64,000 nt of DNA from Halotalea alkalilenta. GTDB lineage: Bacteria; Pseudomonadota; Gammaproteobacteria; Pseudomonadales; Halomonadaceae. Below the pieces are notes generated by a model, which saw only the letters and a program-made list of their open reading frames with translations, was not told where the DNA came from and did no database searches. Shown piece after piece: positions 9,606 through 18,605 of this stretch; the first letter of the stretch is position 1; each line of letters starts with the position of its first letter. Where the stretch lies: NCBI RefSeq assembly GCF_001648175.1, contig NZ_CP015243.1:4216001-4280000 (forward strand), read 5' to 3'. The position numbers and the translations under genes were made by a program.

Positions 9606-9629
9606 AGCCACCGATGAAAACCGGTGGCT
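9606..9629. terminator. Hairpin between convergent copA and recJ-like genes
   Basis: AGCCACCG (9606-9613) pairs with CGGTGGCT (9622-9629) over an 8-base loop in the 67-base gap between the two converging genes. The following CGTTTCG is only weakly T-rich. Confidence 0.5.
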
Positions 9630-9655
9630 CGTTTCGTCCCGCCCGAGGCGCTTCA

Positions 9656-11467
9656 TCAGTACTGAAGTTCAGCGTGCTCGATCATCAACTGCAGAGATTC
9701 GCGCCCGCGGTAACGGTTGCGTGAAGGCTTGAAGGCGCAGCGCACGCGGGCGCCTGCGCCGAAAGGCACCGCCTCGCCGGGCGTTACCGCGCGAAACCAG
9801 ATCGCCTTGAGCGCGCGCGAACCCGCGCCGAGCTCGAGCATCAAGTGGCAGCCATCGGCGCCCACCAGCCGGGTGCCAAGTACCTCGAACCGGCCCTCGA
9901 ACAGCGGCGTCTCGAACTCGCGGCCGAAGGGTGCGAGACGCTCGATCTCATCGAGCAGCCCAAGATCGAGCGCCTGTAGCGGCAACTCCCCGTCGGTGAG
10001 AATCAGCGGGTGCAGCTCGCGCTCCCCCAGCTGCTCGTCCACGGCTTGCTCGATCGCCGCGCGAAAAGCCTCGAACCCGGAAGCAGCAAGCCCGATTCCC
10101 GCTGCGCCGGCGTGCCCGCCGAAACGCTCGAGTACTCCAGGCGCCAACTCGTCAGCGCGCTGCAGCGCGGCACGCAAATGCACTCCCTCGATCGAGCGCC
10201 CCGAGCCGGAGAGCTGCCCCGGCGCAGCGGCCGGGGTGAGCACGAAGCACGGACGGCCGAACGCCTGGACCAGACGCGAGGCGACGATGCCCTGAACGCC
10301 GGCATGCCCATCGGCGAGATGGATCACCAGCACCCTGGCACCGCGGCCGAGTGGCGCTTGGGCCAGCCGCTTCGCCTCCTCGGTCATGGTGGCTTCGATC
10401 ACCTTGCGCGACTGGTTGTCCTGGTCGAGCAGTTCGAGCTGGTGCCGCGCGCGATCGTCGGTCTCAGCGAGCATGAAGTGCAATGCCGCATAGGGATCAT
10501 CGAGCCGTGAGCGGGCGTTGATCCTCGGCCCCATCTGAAAGCCCAGGGTCTCGGCGGTGAACGGCAGGCTGTCGGGGCCGAGACGTTCGGCCATCGCCCG
10601 CCAACAGGGTTCATCCATGCGATTGATCAGCGAGAGCCCCAGGGTCACCACCGCGCGATTGATCGCACTGTCGCCAAGAGAAACGCAATCGGCCACGGTG
10701 CCGAGTGCGACATAGGAGAGCCAGGCCGAGAGCTTCGGCGTCGCCGCGGGCAGCACGCCCATCTCGATCAGCGTCGAGCGCGCCAGCGACATGGTCAGCC
10801 AGGAGACCATGCAGCCGGCGATGGTGGCATCGGGGTAATCGCAGTCGCTTCTGGACGGGTTGACCACCGCGTAGGCCGAAGGCGGCGGCCCATCGATCGG
10901 CAGGGCGTGATGGTCGGTGACTACCACGTCGATCCCCGCGGCGCTGAGCCGAGCGATGCGCGGCTCGTCCGATGAACCGCAGTCGGCGCTGATCACCAGC
11001 GTCGGCCTGGGCCTGAGTGCGAGGGTACGCTCCACCAGCGGCTGCGAGATCCCGTAGCCATCGTTGATCCGATGCCCAATCAGGCTATGGATGCGCGAAC
11101 GCGGCACCCCGAACAGCTCGACCAGGGTGCGCAGGATCACCACATGGGAGGTGATGCCATCGACGTCGTAGTCGGTGAGTATGCCGATATGCTCACCCTC
11201 GGCCACCGCGCGGGCGATCCGCTCGGCCGCGCGCGCGCCGTCGCGCAGCCGCCCAGGGTGGACGAGATGGCGCAGGCTCGGTGAAATCAGCGCATCGAGC
11301 GCATGCAGCGGCGAGCAGAGCCTGCCGCCGAGCAGTCGCGCCTGCAGCGGGCTCAGGCCGGCGGCGAGCGCCGCCGCCTCGACTTCACGATCGACCTCGC
11401 GCGCGACCAGCCGCGGCGCGGCATAGTCGACCCGCGCAGCGCCCCCGCTATCGCCCACGGGCCGCAT
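9656..11467 (-). CDS. recJ: RecJ-like single-strand DNA exonuclease (DHH family)
   Basis: 603 residues. DHH phosphoesterase motifs: DYDVDG (99-104), SADCG, DHH (185-187), then the DHHA1 region with GGHAGAAG, and an OB-like C-terminal domain. RecJ degrades single-stranded DNA 5' to 3' in recombination and mismatch repair. Several motifs are divergent from textbook RecJ (DYDVDGITS instead of DFDADGATS; NARSRL instead of NAAGRL), so it could be a RecJ-like paralogue. Metal-binding Asp and His residues remain. Its ATG overlaps the thrC stop by one base (TGATG), which implies translational coupling. Confidence 0.82.
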   Translation of the reverse strand: MRPVGDSGGAARVDYAAPRLVAREVDREVEAAALAAGLSPLQARLLGGRLCSPLHALDALISPSLRHLVHPGRLRDGARAAERIARAVAEGEHIGILTDYDVDGITSHVVILRTLVELFGVPRSRIHSLIGHRINDGYGISQPLVERTLALRPRPTLVISADCGSSDEPRIARLSAAGIDVVVTDHHALPIDGPPPSAYAVVNPSRSDCDYPDATIAGCMVSWLTMSLARSTLIEMGVLPAATPKLSAWLSYVALGTVADCVSLGDSAINRAVVTLGLSLINRMDEPCWRAMAERLGPDSLPFTAETLGFQMGPRINARSRLDDPYAALHFMLAETDDRARHQLELLDQDNQSRKVIEATMTEEAKRLAQAPLGRGARVLVIHLADGHAGVQGIVASRLVQAFGRPCFVLTPAAAPGQLSGSGRSIEGVHLRAALQRADELAPGVLERFGGHAGAAGIGLAASGFEAFRAAIEQAVDEQLGERELHPLILTDGELPLQALDLGLLDEIERLAPFGREFETPLFEGRFEVLGTRLVGADGCHLMLELGAGSRALKAIWFRAVTPGEAVPFGAGARVRCAFKPSRNRYRGRESLQLMIEHAELQY

Positions 11468-12855
11468 CAGCGGCGCGCGCGGGCAATGTAGTCCTGCACC
11501 GCCTCGAGCGAAGCCGGCAACACCTCGTAGCGCTCCTCACGAGTGAGCAAGTCGCTCATCGCCTCGGGCAGCGGGACTTCGGTAAAGCCGGCCTTGACCA
11601 CGGCCTCGGCGAACTTGGCCGGGTGCGCGGTAGCCAAGGTCACCATCGGCACCTCTGGATGACGGTTGCAGCGCTCGGCAGCGCGGTAGCCGGTGGCGGT
11701 GTGAGGATCGAGCAACTCGCCGGTGCGGGCATGGGCATCGCGAATCGTCTCGAGGATCTCCGCATCATCGACGCTGTAGCTTGAAAACAGCGCGCGCAGG
11801 CGCTCGAGTGGCGCATCGGCGAGCGAGGCGGGCTCGTGCTTGAAACGCTCGAGCAGCGCATCTACCGCACCGGTATCGCGATCGTAGGCGAAGAACAGCA
11901 GGCGCTCGAAGTTCGACGAGACCACGATGTCCATCGAGGGCGCGAGCGTCGCCAGCAGTTCACGCCGGGAGAAATCGTTGTCGCTGATCACCCGATGGAG
12001 AATGTCGTTGGCATTGGTGGCGATCACCAGCTGGCGAATCGGCAATCCCATCTCGCGAGCGATGTAGCCGGCGAAGAGATTGCCGAAGTTGGCCGATGGT
12101 ACGGTGAAGCTGACCTCTCGGTGCGGTGCACCGAGCGCCACCGCCGCCGCGACGTAATAGACGGTCTGGGCCATGATCCGCGCCCAGTTGATCGAGTTGA
12201 CCGCGACCAGCCGGGTACCGTCGAGGAAGGCCTGGTCGGCGAAGCTCGCCTTGACCATCGCCTGGGCGTCGTCGAAGTTGCCCTCGATCGCGATGTTGAA
12301 CACGTTGTCGGCGAGCACCGAGGTCATCTGGCGGCGCTGCACCTCGGAAACCCGCTGGTAAGGATGGAGAATGAAGATGTCCAGATGCTCGCAGTGCCGG
12401 CAACCCTCGATCGCAGCGGACCCGGTATCACCCGAAGTGGCGCCGAGGATCACCGCCCGCTCGTCCCGCTTGGCGAGGAAATGATCGAGCAGCCGGCCAA
12501 GCAGCTGCAGCGCGACGTCCTTGAACGCCAGCGTCGGGCCGTGGAACAGCTCGAGCAGGAAATGATTGGCGTCGAGCTGCTTGAGCGGCACTACCGCGTC
12601 ATGGTGAAAACTGGCATAGCTCTCTTCGACCAGCCGCTTGAAGGTGCCGTCATCGATCGCGCCACCGACGAAGGGACGCATCACCCGGAAGGCGATCTCG
12701 GCGTAGGAGAGTCCGGCGAACTCCGCCAGCTCCTGGTGCGATAGGCGAGGTAGGTCCTCCGGTACGTAGAGCCCGCCGTCGCTGGCGAGACCAGTGAGGA
12801 CCACGTCTTCGAAACCAAGTGCGGGAGCCTTCCCGCGAGTGCTGATATAGCGCAT
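11467..12855 (-). CDS. thrC: Threonine synthase
   Basis: 462 residues, PLP enzyme converting O-phosphohomoserine to threonine. The PLP lysine is in HGPTLAFKD (Lys112). Other motifs are the phosphate-binding GATSGDTGSAA and SANFGN. Length and the N-terminal MRYISTRG fit the long bacterial (class II) form. It is downstream of hom, which makes the homoserine precursor, with a 78-base gap, and overlaps the recJ-like gene, so these are probably one transcription unit. Confidence 0.95.
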   Translation of the reverse strand: MRYISTRGKAPALGFEDVVLTGLASDGGLYVPEDLPRLSHQELAEFAGLSYAEIAFRVMRPFVGGAIDDGTFKRLVEESYASFHHDAVVPLKQLDANHFLLELFHGPTLAFKDVALQLLGRLLDHFLAKRDERAVILGATSGDTGSAAIEGCRHCEHLDIFILHPYQRVSEVQRRQMTSVLADNVFNIAIEGNFDDAQAMVKASFADQAFLDGTRLVAVNSINWARIMAQTVYYVAAAVALGAPHREVSFTVPSANFGNLFAGYIAREMGLPIRQLVIATNANDILHRVISDNDFSRRELLATLAPSMDIVVSSNFERLLFFAYDRDTGAVDALLERFKHEPASLADAPLERLRALFSSYSVDDAEILETIRDAHARTGELLDPHTATGYRAAERCNRHPEVPMVTLATAHPAKFAEAVVKAGFTEVPLPEAMSDLLTREERYEVLPASLEAVQDYIARARR

Positions 12856-12933
12856 CGCTCATGTCTCGTGCGGCCCTGATCGGGCCGGATCATTGCAAGG
12901 GATGCGACGGCATGGCCGTCGTCGATCCAAGGC

Positions 12934-14286
12934 TCACTGCTCGTCGAGGTTCTCGACCCGAATGCGGGTGACCGGACCCGCGATGTCGTCGAGCGCTTCG
13001 AGGCTCAGGATCGCTGCATTCATGTTCGCCTCGCGCACAGCGTGGGTCAGCATGATGATCGTCGCCAGGTCGCCGCTCTTCGCTTCCTTCTGGATCAGCG
13101 ATTCGATGCTGATCTCCTGCTCGGCGAGGATCATCGCTACCCGCGCCAGCACGCCCGGCCGATCGACCGCGGAGAGACGCAGGTAGTAGGCGCTGACGAT
13201 TCGCTCCATCGGCAGGATCGGCAACCGGTCCTGGTCGTCATCGATGCCGATGAACGCCAGGTACGGGGTGCGGTAATTGTGCTCGGTGGCGATATCGCGG
13301 GCAACGTCGAGGATATCGGCAACCACCGCGGAGGCAGTCGGCTCGGCACCGGCACCGGCACCGTAGTAGAGCGTCGGCCCTACCGCATCGCCCATCACCT
13401 CGATCGCGTTCTTGACCCCATGGACGTTGGCCAGCAAACGAGTCTTTGGGATCAGCGTCGGATGCACGCGCAGCTCGACCCCGCCATCGGTGCGCCGAGC
13501 GATACCGAGATGCTTGATGATGTAGCCAAGGTTGTCGGCCTGCTCGATGTCCTCCGAGGTAATCCGCGAGATGCCCTCGGTGTAGGTCTTGTCGAACTGC
13601 AGCGGCACGCCGAAGGCGATCGAGGCCAGGATGGTCAGCTTGTGGGCGGCATCGATCCCTTCGATGTCGAAGGTCGGGTCGGCTTCAGCGTAGCCCAGCG
13701 CCTGGGCCTCGGCGAGCACGTCCTCGAAGGTGCGCCCTTCGTCGCGCATATGGGTAAGGATGTAGTTGCCGGTGCCATTGATGATCCCAGCGAGCCACTG
13801 GATGCGGTTGGCTCCGAGCCCTTCGCGCAGCGACTTGATCACCGGAATGCCCCCGGCCACCGCCGCCTCGAAAGCGACGATCACGCCGCGCTCCGCGGCG
13901 GCGCGGAAGATTTCGCTGCCGTGCACCGCGATCAATGCCTTGTTGGCGGTGACCACGTGCTTGCCATGACTGATCGCCTCGAGCACCAGCTGGCGGGCGA
14001 CCTCATAACCGCCGATCAGCTCGACCACCACATCGATATCGGGATTGCGGGCGACCTCGAAAATGTCGCGGGTCACCTTCGCCGAGGACAGATCGCACAG
14101 CGGGTTGTCACGGCGCGCGCCGATCTGCTCGATCACGATCGGGCGACCCGCGCGACGGGCGATCTCATCGGCGTTGCGGGTCAGCACGTTGAAGGTGCCG
14201 CCGCCAACGGTACCGAGACCGCAAATGCCGACTCGTACAGGTTTCAGATTGACTGGTGCCTTGCCCGCGGATTCCAAGATTGCCAT
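12934..14286 (-). CDS. hom: Homoserine dehydrogenase
   Basis: 450 residues from the ATG at 14286, preceded by a GAGAGAG purine run; an in-frame start at 14328 is possible. The N-terminal NAD(P)-binding motif GLGTVGGGT is near residues 20-30, followed by the catalytic domain (NGTGNYILT, EADPTFDIEG) and a C-terminal ACT domain (VDRPGVLARVAMIL) that usually gives feedback inhibition by threonine. It reduces aspartate semialdehyde to homoserine. It is monofunctional (not fused to aspartokinase), as in Pseudomonas, and is followed by thrC. Confidence 0.95.
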   Translation of the reverse strand: MAILESAGKAPVNLKPVRVGICGLGTVGGGTFNVLTRNADEIARRAGRPIVIEQIGARRDNPLCDLSSAKVTRDIFEVARNPDIDVVVELIGGYEVARQLVLEAISHGKHVVTANKALIAVHGSEIFRAAAERGVIVAFEAAVAGGIPVIKSLREGLGANRIQWLAGIINGTGNYILTHMRDEGRTFEDVLAEAQALGYAEADPTFDIEGIDAAHKLTILASIAFGVPLQFDKTYTEGISRITSEDIEQADNLGYIIKHLGIARRTDGGVELRVHPTLIPKTRLLANVHGVKNAIEVMGDAVGPTLYYGAGAGAEPTASAVVADILDVARDIATEHNYRTPYLAFIGIDDDQDRLPILPMERIVSAYYLRLSAVDRPGVLARVAMILAEQEISIESLIQKEAKSGDLATIIMLTHAVREANMNAAILSLEALDDIAGPVTRIRVENLDEQ

Positions 14287-14368
14287 CACTCTCTCACTGC
14301 ATGATTGACCGGGCGAGTCGTCGCCCATCGATTCTCTTACCCATCCTGCCTCACCACCCTAGGCGGCT

Positions 14369-15130
14369 TCAGGATCTCGCATCGATCAGCTGGGTCAACT
14401 GGTCGACCGGCAGGTAGCCCGGAACGATGCTGCCATCGGGAAACACCACCGCCGGCGTGCCTTGCACGCCAAGACGCTTGCCTAGTTCGTAATCACGTTC
14501 GATCTGAGCGACGCAGGCGCTGCCGGAGGCGCTCAGCTCCTCCCCTCGTACCGCGGCACTCATCGCTTCACTGCGATTGTCGCTGCACCAGACCTGAGCG
14601 AGCTGGCGCGCCCCGGGGGAGTTCTCGCCCGCGCGAGGGAAAGCCAGATAACGCACCGCGATACCGCGCTGGTTGAGCTCGGGCACCTCGGCGTGAAGCT
14701 TGTGACAATAGGGGCACGAGGTATCGGTGAACACCGTCAAGGTGCTCTTGATCTCGCCTGCCGGTCGAAAGATCACCATGTCATCTTCGTCGAGCGAGGC
14801 GAGCGCCTCGCGGCGCTCCTGGTTCTCGGCCTGACGGCTCAGGTTGACCAGACCGCCGGGGCCGTTCTCGTAGAGATCGCCCACCAGCATGTAGCGACCC
14901 TGGGCATCCGAGAACACCACTTCACCGCTTTCGAGCCGCAGCCGGTAGAGCCCTTCGATCGGCGTACTGCGGGCGTCTCTCACCGCGACCTCGGTACCAT
15001 TGATCGTCAAGCGCTCAAGCCCATCGGGCGGTTCGTCAGCGGCCACCGCCATGGATGCGCCAAGGGCGAACGTACCTAGCAGCGCCCGACCGAACAGGCG
15101 ACGCGGGGCGGCAAACGAGGTGAATGGCAT
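14369..15130 (-). CDS. dsbC: Periplasmic disulfide isomerase DsbC
   Basis: 253 residues. A signal peptide ends near residue 31 (MAVAADE). The dimerisation domain is followed by a thioredoxin fold with the active site TSCPYCHK (Cys139, Cys142) and the cis-proline loop GTPAVVF. It reshuffles wrong disulfides in exported proteins and is kept reduced by DsbD. Located between xerD and hom, a neighbourhood known from Pseudomonas. The spacing to xerD (32 bases) suggests cotranscription. Confidence 0.94.
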   Translation of the reverse strand: MPFTSFAAPRRLFGRALLGTFALGASMAVAADEPPDGLERLTINGTEVAVRDARSTPIEGLYRLRLESGEVVFSDAQGRYMLVGDLYENGPGGLVNLSRQAENQERREALASLDEDDMVIFRPAGEIKSTLTVFTDTSCPYCHKLHAEVPELNQRGIAVRYLAFPRAGENSPGARQLAQVWCSDNRSEAMSAAVRGEELSASGSACVAQIERDYELGKRLGVQGTPAVVFPDGSIVPGYLPVDQLTQLIDARS

Positions 15131-15162
15131 CTATCGATCTCCTGAAAAACGTATCGCGTCGT

Positions 15163-16062
15163 TCAACCGCGCGGGTGGTGGCGGCGATGCAGCGCTTCGA
15201 GCCTACGCTGCGCGACGTGGGTATAAATCTGCGTGGTCGACAGATCACGGTGTCCGAGCAGCTCCTGGACCACCCTTAAGTGGGCGCCGTGGTCGAGCAG
15301 GTGCGTGGCGAAGGCGTGGCGGAGAGTATGCGGCGATAGCGGCTTTGAGATTCCCGCCGAAGCCGCATGCAGCTTGATCCGGTGCCAAAACGTCTGACGG
15401 GTCATGAAGCCATCTTGGCGCCCGGGAAACAAGGGGGCACGCGTGATGTCGCGCATCAACTGCCCTCGCCCCTCGCGCAGGTAGCGTTCGAGCCAATCGT
15501 GCGCCTCCTCGCCAAGCGGCACCAACCGCTCCTTGCCGCCCTTGCCCAGCACCCTCACCACGCCCTGGCGCAGGTTGAGACTGTCAAGGCGCAGGCCGAC
15601 CAGCTCCGACACCCGCAATCCGCAGGCGTAGAGCACCTCGATCATGGTGCGATCGCGCAGGCCGATAGGCTGTTCGACGTCCGGCGCGGCGAGCAGCCGA
15701 TCGACATCGACCTCATCGAGGGTCTTGGGCAGCCCTGGCCGGGCGGGAGGGGTACCGACACCGCCGACCGGATCCGCCTCGAGCAGCCCCTCGAGCATCG
15801 CCCAGCGATAAAACCGCCGCAGGCTGGAGAGTAACCGGGCGTCGCTGCGCGGATGGTAGCCGGCTGCCCGGCGCTCGCCCAAGAGCGCCTCGATGGCCCC
15901 CTCTCCCGGTGCGAGCAGCGTCGTCGCCGAGCGTTCGAGATGGCTCGTCCAGTGGCCCAGGTCGCGCCGATAGGCCGCCAAGGTGTGCGGGCTGGCGCCG
16001 CGCTCGAGCCAGAGCGCGTCGAGGAAGCCGTCGATCAGGACATTGGCGCAGCCGTCGTTCAT
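15163..16062 (-). CDS. xerD: Tyrosine recombinase XerD
   Basis: 299 residues from the ATG at 16062, one longer than E. coli XerD; a longer in-frame start at 16089 is less likely. Catalytic residues are all present: Arg150 (ACGLRVSEL), the GKGGKERLVP beta-hairpin lysine, His245 and Arg248 (HTLRHAFATH), His271 (LGHRDLSTT) and Tyr280 (QIYTHV), each offset by one from the E. coli enzyme. With XerC it resolves chromosome dimers at dif. The N-terminal SAM-like domain is intact. Confidence 0.94.
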   Translation of the reverse strand: MNDGCANVLIDGFLDALWLERGASPHTLAAYRRDLGHWTSHLERSATTLLAPGEGAIEALLGERRAAGYHPRSDARLLSSLRRFYRWAMLEGLLEADPVGGVGTPPARPGLPKTLDEVDVDRLLAAPDVEQPIGLRDRTMIEVLYACGLRVSELVGLRLDSLNLRQGVVRVLGKGGKERLVPLGEEAHDWLERYLREGRGQLMRDITRAPLFPGRQDGFMTRQTFWHRIKLHAASAGISKPLSPHTLRHAFATHLLDHGAHLRVVQELLGHRDLSTTQIYTHVAQRRLEALHRRHHPRG

Positions 16063-16106
16063 GGAGCCTCGATGCCAAGCGGACAACAACAGAGCTTGCG
16101 AAAAGC

Positions 16107-16146
16107 ACGAAACCCCGCGCGCCAGGAAGGCGCCGCGGGGTTTCGT
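16107..16146 (-). terminator. Terminator of the rpsP-rimM-trmD-rplS operon
   Basis: A 13-bp perfect outer stem (16107-16119 with 16134-16146) extended by CGCC/GGCG with one bulged base. Read on the minus strand it is followed by GCTTTTCGC, 42 bases after rplS. It separates the ribosomal operon from xerD. Confidence 0.8.
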
Positions 16147-16188
16147 CTCGACCGGGGCACGCCCGAGTGGGCGTATCCCGAGGCGCTA

Positions 16189-16545
16189 TCAGGAAAGCTT
16201 TTCCTTGATGCGCGCGGCCTTGCCGCTGAGCTCGCGAAGGTAGTAAAGCTTCGCCTGACGAACGTCACCGCGGCGCTTCACTTCAACGCTCGCGACCAGC
16301 GGGCTGTAGGTCTGGAAGGTACGCTCGACGCCGACACCGTGGGAAATCTTGCGCACGGTGAAGGCGGAGTTGAGGCCGCGGTTGCGCTTGCCGATCACCA
16401 CGCCTTCGAACGCCTGCAGACGCTCGCGGGTACCTTCGACGACCTTCACCTGGACGATGATGGTGTCGCCGGGGCCGAAAGCGGGCAGCTCTTTGCCCAT
16501 CTGCTCGGATTCGATCACCTGGATCACTTTGTTTCGATTGCTCAT
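16189..16545 (-). CDS. rplS: 50S ribosomal protein L19
   Basis: 118 residues, full length for L19, which lies at the 30S-50S interface. Recognised by [13 protein letters not shown], the [16 protein letters not shown] block and the [16 protein letters not shown] stretch. AGGAGCAGGAC precedes the ATG. Last gene of the rpsP-rimM-trmD-rplS operon, 89 bases after trmD and just before a strong terminator. Confidence 0.97.
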   Translation of the reverse strand: MSNRNKVIQVIESEQMGKELPAFGPGDTIIVQVKVVEGTRERLQAFEGVVIGKRNRGLNSAFTVRKISHGVGVERTFQTYSPLVASVEVKRRGDVRQAKLYYLRELSGKAARIKEKLS

Positions 16546-16634
16546 GTCCTGCTCCTGATGCTGGACCGGTAGCCCGGTTCCGGTGATCCCGACGCCGAGC
16601 GCGGGGACCGATGATGGATGACGCGCGAGGACAT

Positions 16635-17444
16635 TCAGTCCCGCGCACCGCCGTCGCCCTGCCGGGCGGCGTACTCACGGACGTACTCATCGAGAAGCGT
16701 GCGCTCCTCTGCGGTCAACGTCCGCGTTTCGAGCAGATCCGGCCGCAATGACCAAGTCCGCCCAAGGGATTGCTTGAGGCGCCAGCGGCGAATCTCACCA
16801 TGATGCCCGTTGATCAGCACCTCGGGAACGCGCTTGCCATCGATCTCTTCCGGCCGCGTATAGTGCGGGCAGTCGAGCAGGCCATCGGCGAACGAATCCT
16901 CCTCGGCCGAGCGGGCATGTCCGAGCACCCCCGGCACCAGCCTCGAGATCGCATCGATCAGCACCATCGCTGGCAGCTCGCCGCCACTCAGTACGTAGTC
17001 GCCGATCGACCACTGCTCATCGACGTCGGCTTCTATCACGCGCTCGTCGATGCCCTCGTAGCGTCCAGCGACCAGCACCAAACGCCCGCTGCTCGCCAGT
17101 TCACGCACTCCCCGCTGGTCCAGCACCCTTCCCTGCGGGGAGAGATAGATCACTCGGGGAGCGACACCGTCCACGGTGAGCGCATCGCGCGCATCGTGAA
17201 TCGCACCGCGCAGCGTATCGACCTTCATCAGCATCCCCGGCCCTCCCCCGTAGGGGCGGTCATCGACGCTGCGATGCCGGTCGACGGCATAGTCACGCGG
17301 ATTCCAGAACTCGAGCGACAAAAGCCCCTGGCGAACCGCGCGACCGCTGACCCCATGCAAGGTCAGGGCGTCGAACATCTCGGGAAACAGCGACACCACG
17401 CCGATGCTCAGGCCTGGGCCTCCCTCACTGCTCGAGTCGTGCAT
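16635..17444 (-). CDS. trmD: tRNA (guanine-N1)-methyltransferase TrmD
   Basis: 269 residues. A SPOUT knot enzyme that methylates G37 of tRNAs using S-adenosylmethionine. Family motifs: [11 protein letters not shown], the [10 protein letters not shown] loop, [23 protein letters not shown] and GDYVLSGGE of the knot. It starts 8 bases after rimM, so the two are probably coupled. The first 12 residues ([12 protein letters not shown]) are extra relative to E. coli TrmD, and no good ribosome site is seen, so the true start is slightly uncertain. Confidence 0.96.
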   Translation of the reverse strand: MHDSSSEGGPGLSIGVVSLFPEMFDALTLHGVSGRAVRQGLLSLEFWNPRDYAVDRHRSVDDRPYGGGPGMLMKVDTLRGAIHDARDALTVDGVAPRVIYLSPQGRVLDQRGVRELASSGRLVLVAGRYEGIDERVIEADVDEQWSIGDYVLSGGELPAMVLIDAISRLVPGVLGHARSAEEDSFADGLLDCPHYTRPEEIDGKRVPEVLINGHHGEIRRWRLKQSLGRTWSLRPDLLETRTLTAEERTLLDEYVREYAARQGDGGARD

Positions 17445-17452
17445 CGTCGTGC

Positions 17453-18034
17453 TCAGAACTCAGGGTCCCAATCGACGCGCATCTCTCCCGTCTCGAGGTC
17501 GATCCGCTCGATCACCTCGTCAGGCAGGAAGGGCAACAGCCGCTCCTTGCCGTCGGGGCCACCCTTGACCACCAATACGTCGTTGGCACCGGTCTCGAGC
17601 AGGTGATCCACCCGCCCGAGCTCGACACCGTCGATGGTCGTTACCTTGAGACCTTCGAGCTGGTACCAGTAATACTCGCCCGCCGAGAGCCGGGGCAGTT
17701 CGTCGGTCGCAAGCTTGATCGTCGCACCGCCGAGCGCTTCGGCCGCCTCGCGCGAAGCGACACCAGCCAACTGGACCACCAAACCCTTGCCCTGGCGACG
17801 CCCCTGGAGCACCTCGTAGACACGCTCGACACCGTCCTTGTCGACGGTCCAGCGGTCGTACTCGAGGATGCCCTCCATGGGGCTCGTGTGCGAATAGACC
17901 TTCAACCATCCCTTGACACCGTAGGGGCTGGTCAAGCTGCCCATCACCACACGCTCGGGCGAGGCATTTTCAGCGGGGGTCACGTTATCGCTCACTAATT
18001 CGCTCGATGAAGTCGGGACGGCGTCCCGGGGCAC
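17453..18034 (-). CDS. rimM: 16S rRNA-processing protein RimM
   Basis: 193 residues if started at the GTG at 18034; GTG at 17995 (VSDNVT) is an equally weak alternative. The N-terminal RimM domain ([13 protein letters not shown]) and the C-terminal PRC-barrel ([26 protein letters not shown] end) match the family that assists maturation of the 30S head with S19. Second gene of the conserved rpsP-rimM-trmD-rplS operon, 91 bases after rpsP. Confidence 0.94.
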   Translation of the reverse strand: MPRDAVPTSSSELVSDNVTPAENASPERVVMGSLTSPYGVKGWLKVYSHTSPMEGILEYDRWTVDKDGVERVYEVLQGRRQGKGLVVQLAGVASREAAEALGGATIKLATDELPRLSAGEYYWYQLEGLKVTTIDGVELGRVDHLLETGANDVLVVKGGPDGKERLLPFLPDEVIERIDLETGEMRVDWDPEF

Positions 18035-18037
18035 TCT

Positions 18038-18063
18038 TACTTAACGCTTCTACTTAACGCTTC
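18038..18063. repeat. Perfect 13-base tandem duplication upstream of rimM
   Basis: TACTTAACGCTTC occurs at 18038-18050 and again immediately at 18051-18063. It sits just before the rimM start in the rpsP-rimM spacer. On the transcript it reads GAAGCGTTAAGTA twice. Confidence 0.85.
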
Positions 18064-18098
18064 ACGCCTAGCCCTCGCGCCAGGCACGAGAGTCTCAA

Positions 18099-18114
18099 GC
18101 CCACCGAGGTGGGC
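18099..18114 (-). other. Small hairpin in the rpsP-rimM spacer
   Basis: GCCCACC (18099-18105) pairs with GGTGGGC (18108-18114), 11 bases after the rpsP stop. There is no T tract, so it may be an mRNA processing or stability element rather than a terminator. Confidence 0.4.
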
Positions 18115-18125
18115 ATGGGTGCCGC

Positions 18126-18377
18126 TCAGGCTGCGGTCTTACGCGCTTCCTTGATCAGCTGAGCGACGCGGTCGGAGACCTGCGCGCCCTGCGACTGCCA
18201 ATAGGCCAGGCGATCAAGATCGACGCGCAGGCGTTCTTCGCCACCGCGCGCGATCGGGTTGAAGAACCCCAGGCGCTCGATGAAGCGACCATCACGAGCG
18301 ACGCGGGAGTCGGTGACGGTGAGGTGATAGAAAGGACGCTTCTTGGCGCCGCCACGTGCCAGACGAATGGTTACCAT
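18126..18377 (-). CDS. rpsP: 30S ribosomal protein S16
   Basis: 83 residues, normal for S16. Recognised by the start [18 protein letters not shown], the [20 protein letters not shown] core and the [13 protein letters not shown] helix. First gene of a four-gene ribosome-maturation operon transcribed on the minus strand from the promoter at 18556-18583. Confidence 0.97.
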   Translation of the reverse strand: MVTIRLARGGAKKRPFYHLTVTDSRVARDGRFIERLGFFNPIARGGEERLRVDLDRLAYWQSQGAQVSDRVAQLIKEARKTAA

Positions 18378-18508
18378 CGATAAGTCTCTCTAGTGATGCT
18401 CGAACTGAAGTGCTTGATTAGGCTCTGGCCACTGACCGATCGCTCGCGCCGGTCCATCGCCCCAAAGCTACCGATGCTCGACTGTGAAGATCGCAGTACG
18501 GCACTCAC

Positions 18509-18527
18509 GGCAGGTGAGCCACCTGCC
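18509..18527 (-). other. Hairpin in the rpsP 5' leader
   Basis: GGCAGGTG (18509-18516) and CACCTGCC (18520-18527) form a perfect 8-bp stem with a 3-base loop, between the promoter and rpsP. It has no T tract. It may be a leader structure for autoregulation or stability, which is inference only. Confidence 0.4.
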
Positions 18528-18555
18528 TAAGGGCAGCCCACTTCGAAGACGCGAC

Positions 18556-18583
18556 ATTCTACGGGAAATTTCAACCCCTGCAA
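18556..18583 (-). promoter_or_regulatory. Sigma-70 promoter for the rpsP operon
   Basis: On the minus strand: -35 TTGCAG (18578-18583), 16-base spacer, -10 TAGAAT (18556-18561), then a GC-rich discriminator (GTCGCG) as is usual for ribosomal operons. It leaves a leader of about 170 bases before rpsP. Confidence 0.65.
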
Positions 18584-18605
18584 ACACGCACCGGCGTCAA
18601 AGGCA

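Noticed and set aside
13042..14304. Long plus-strand open frame opposite hom
   Set aside because: Antisense shadow of homoserine dehydrogenase, compositionally biased and without homology signals.
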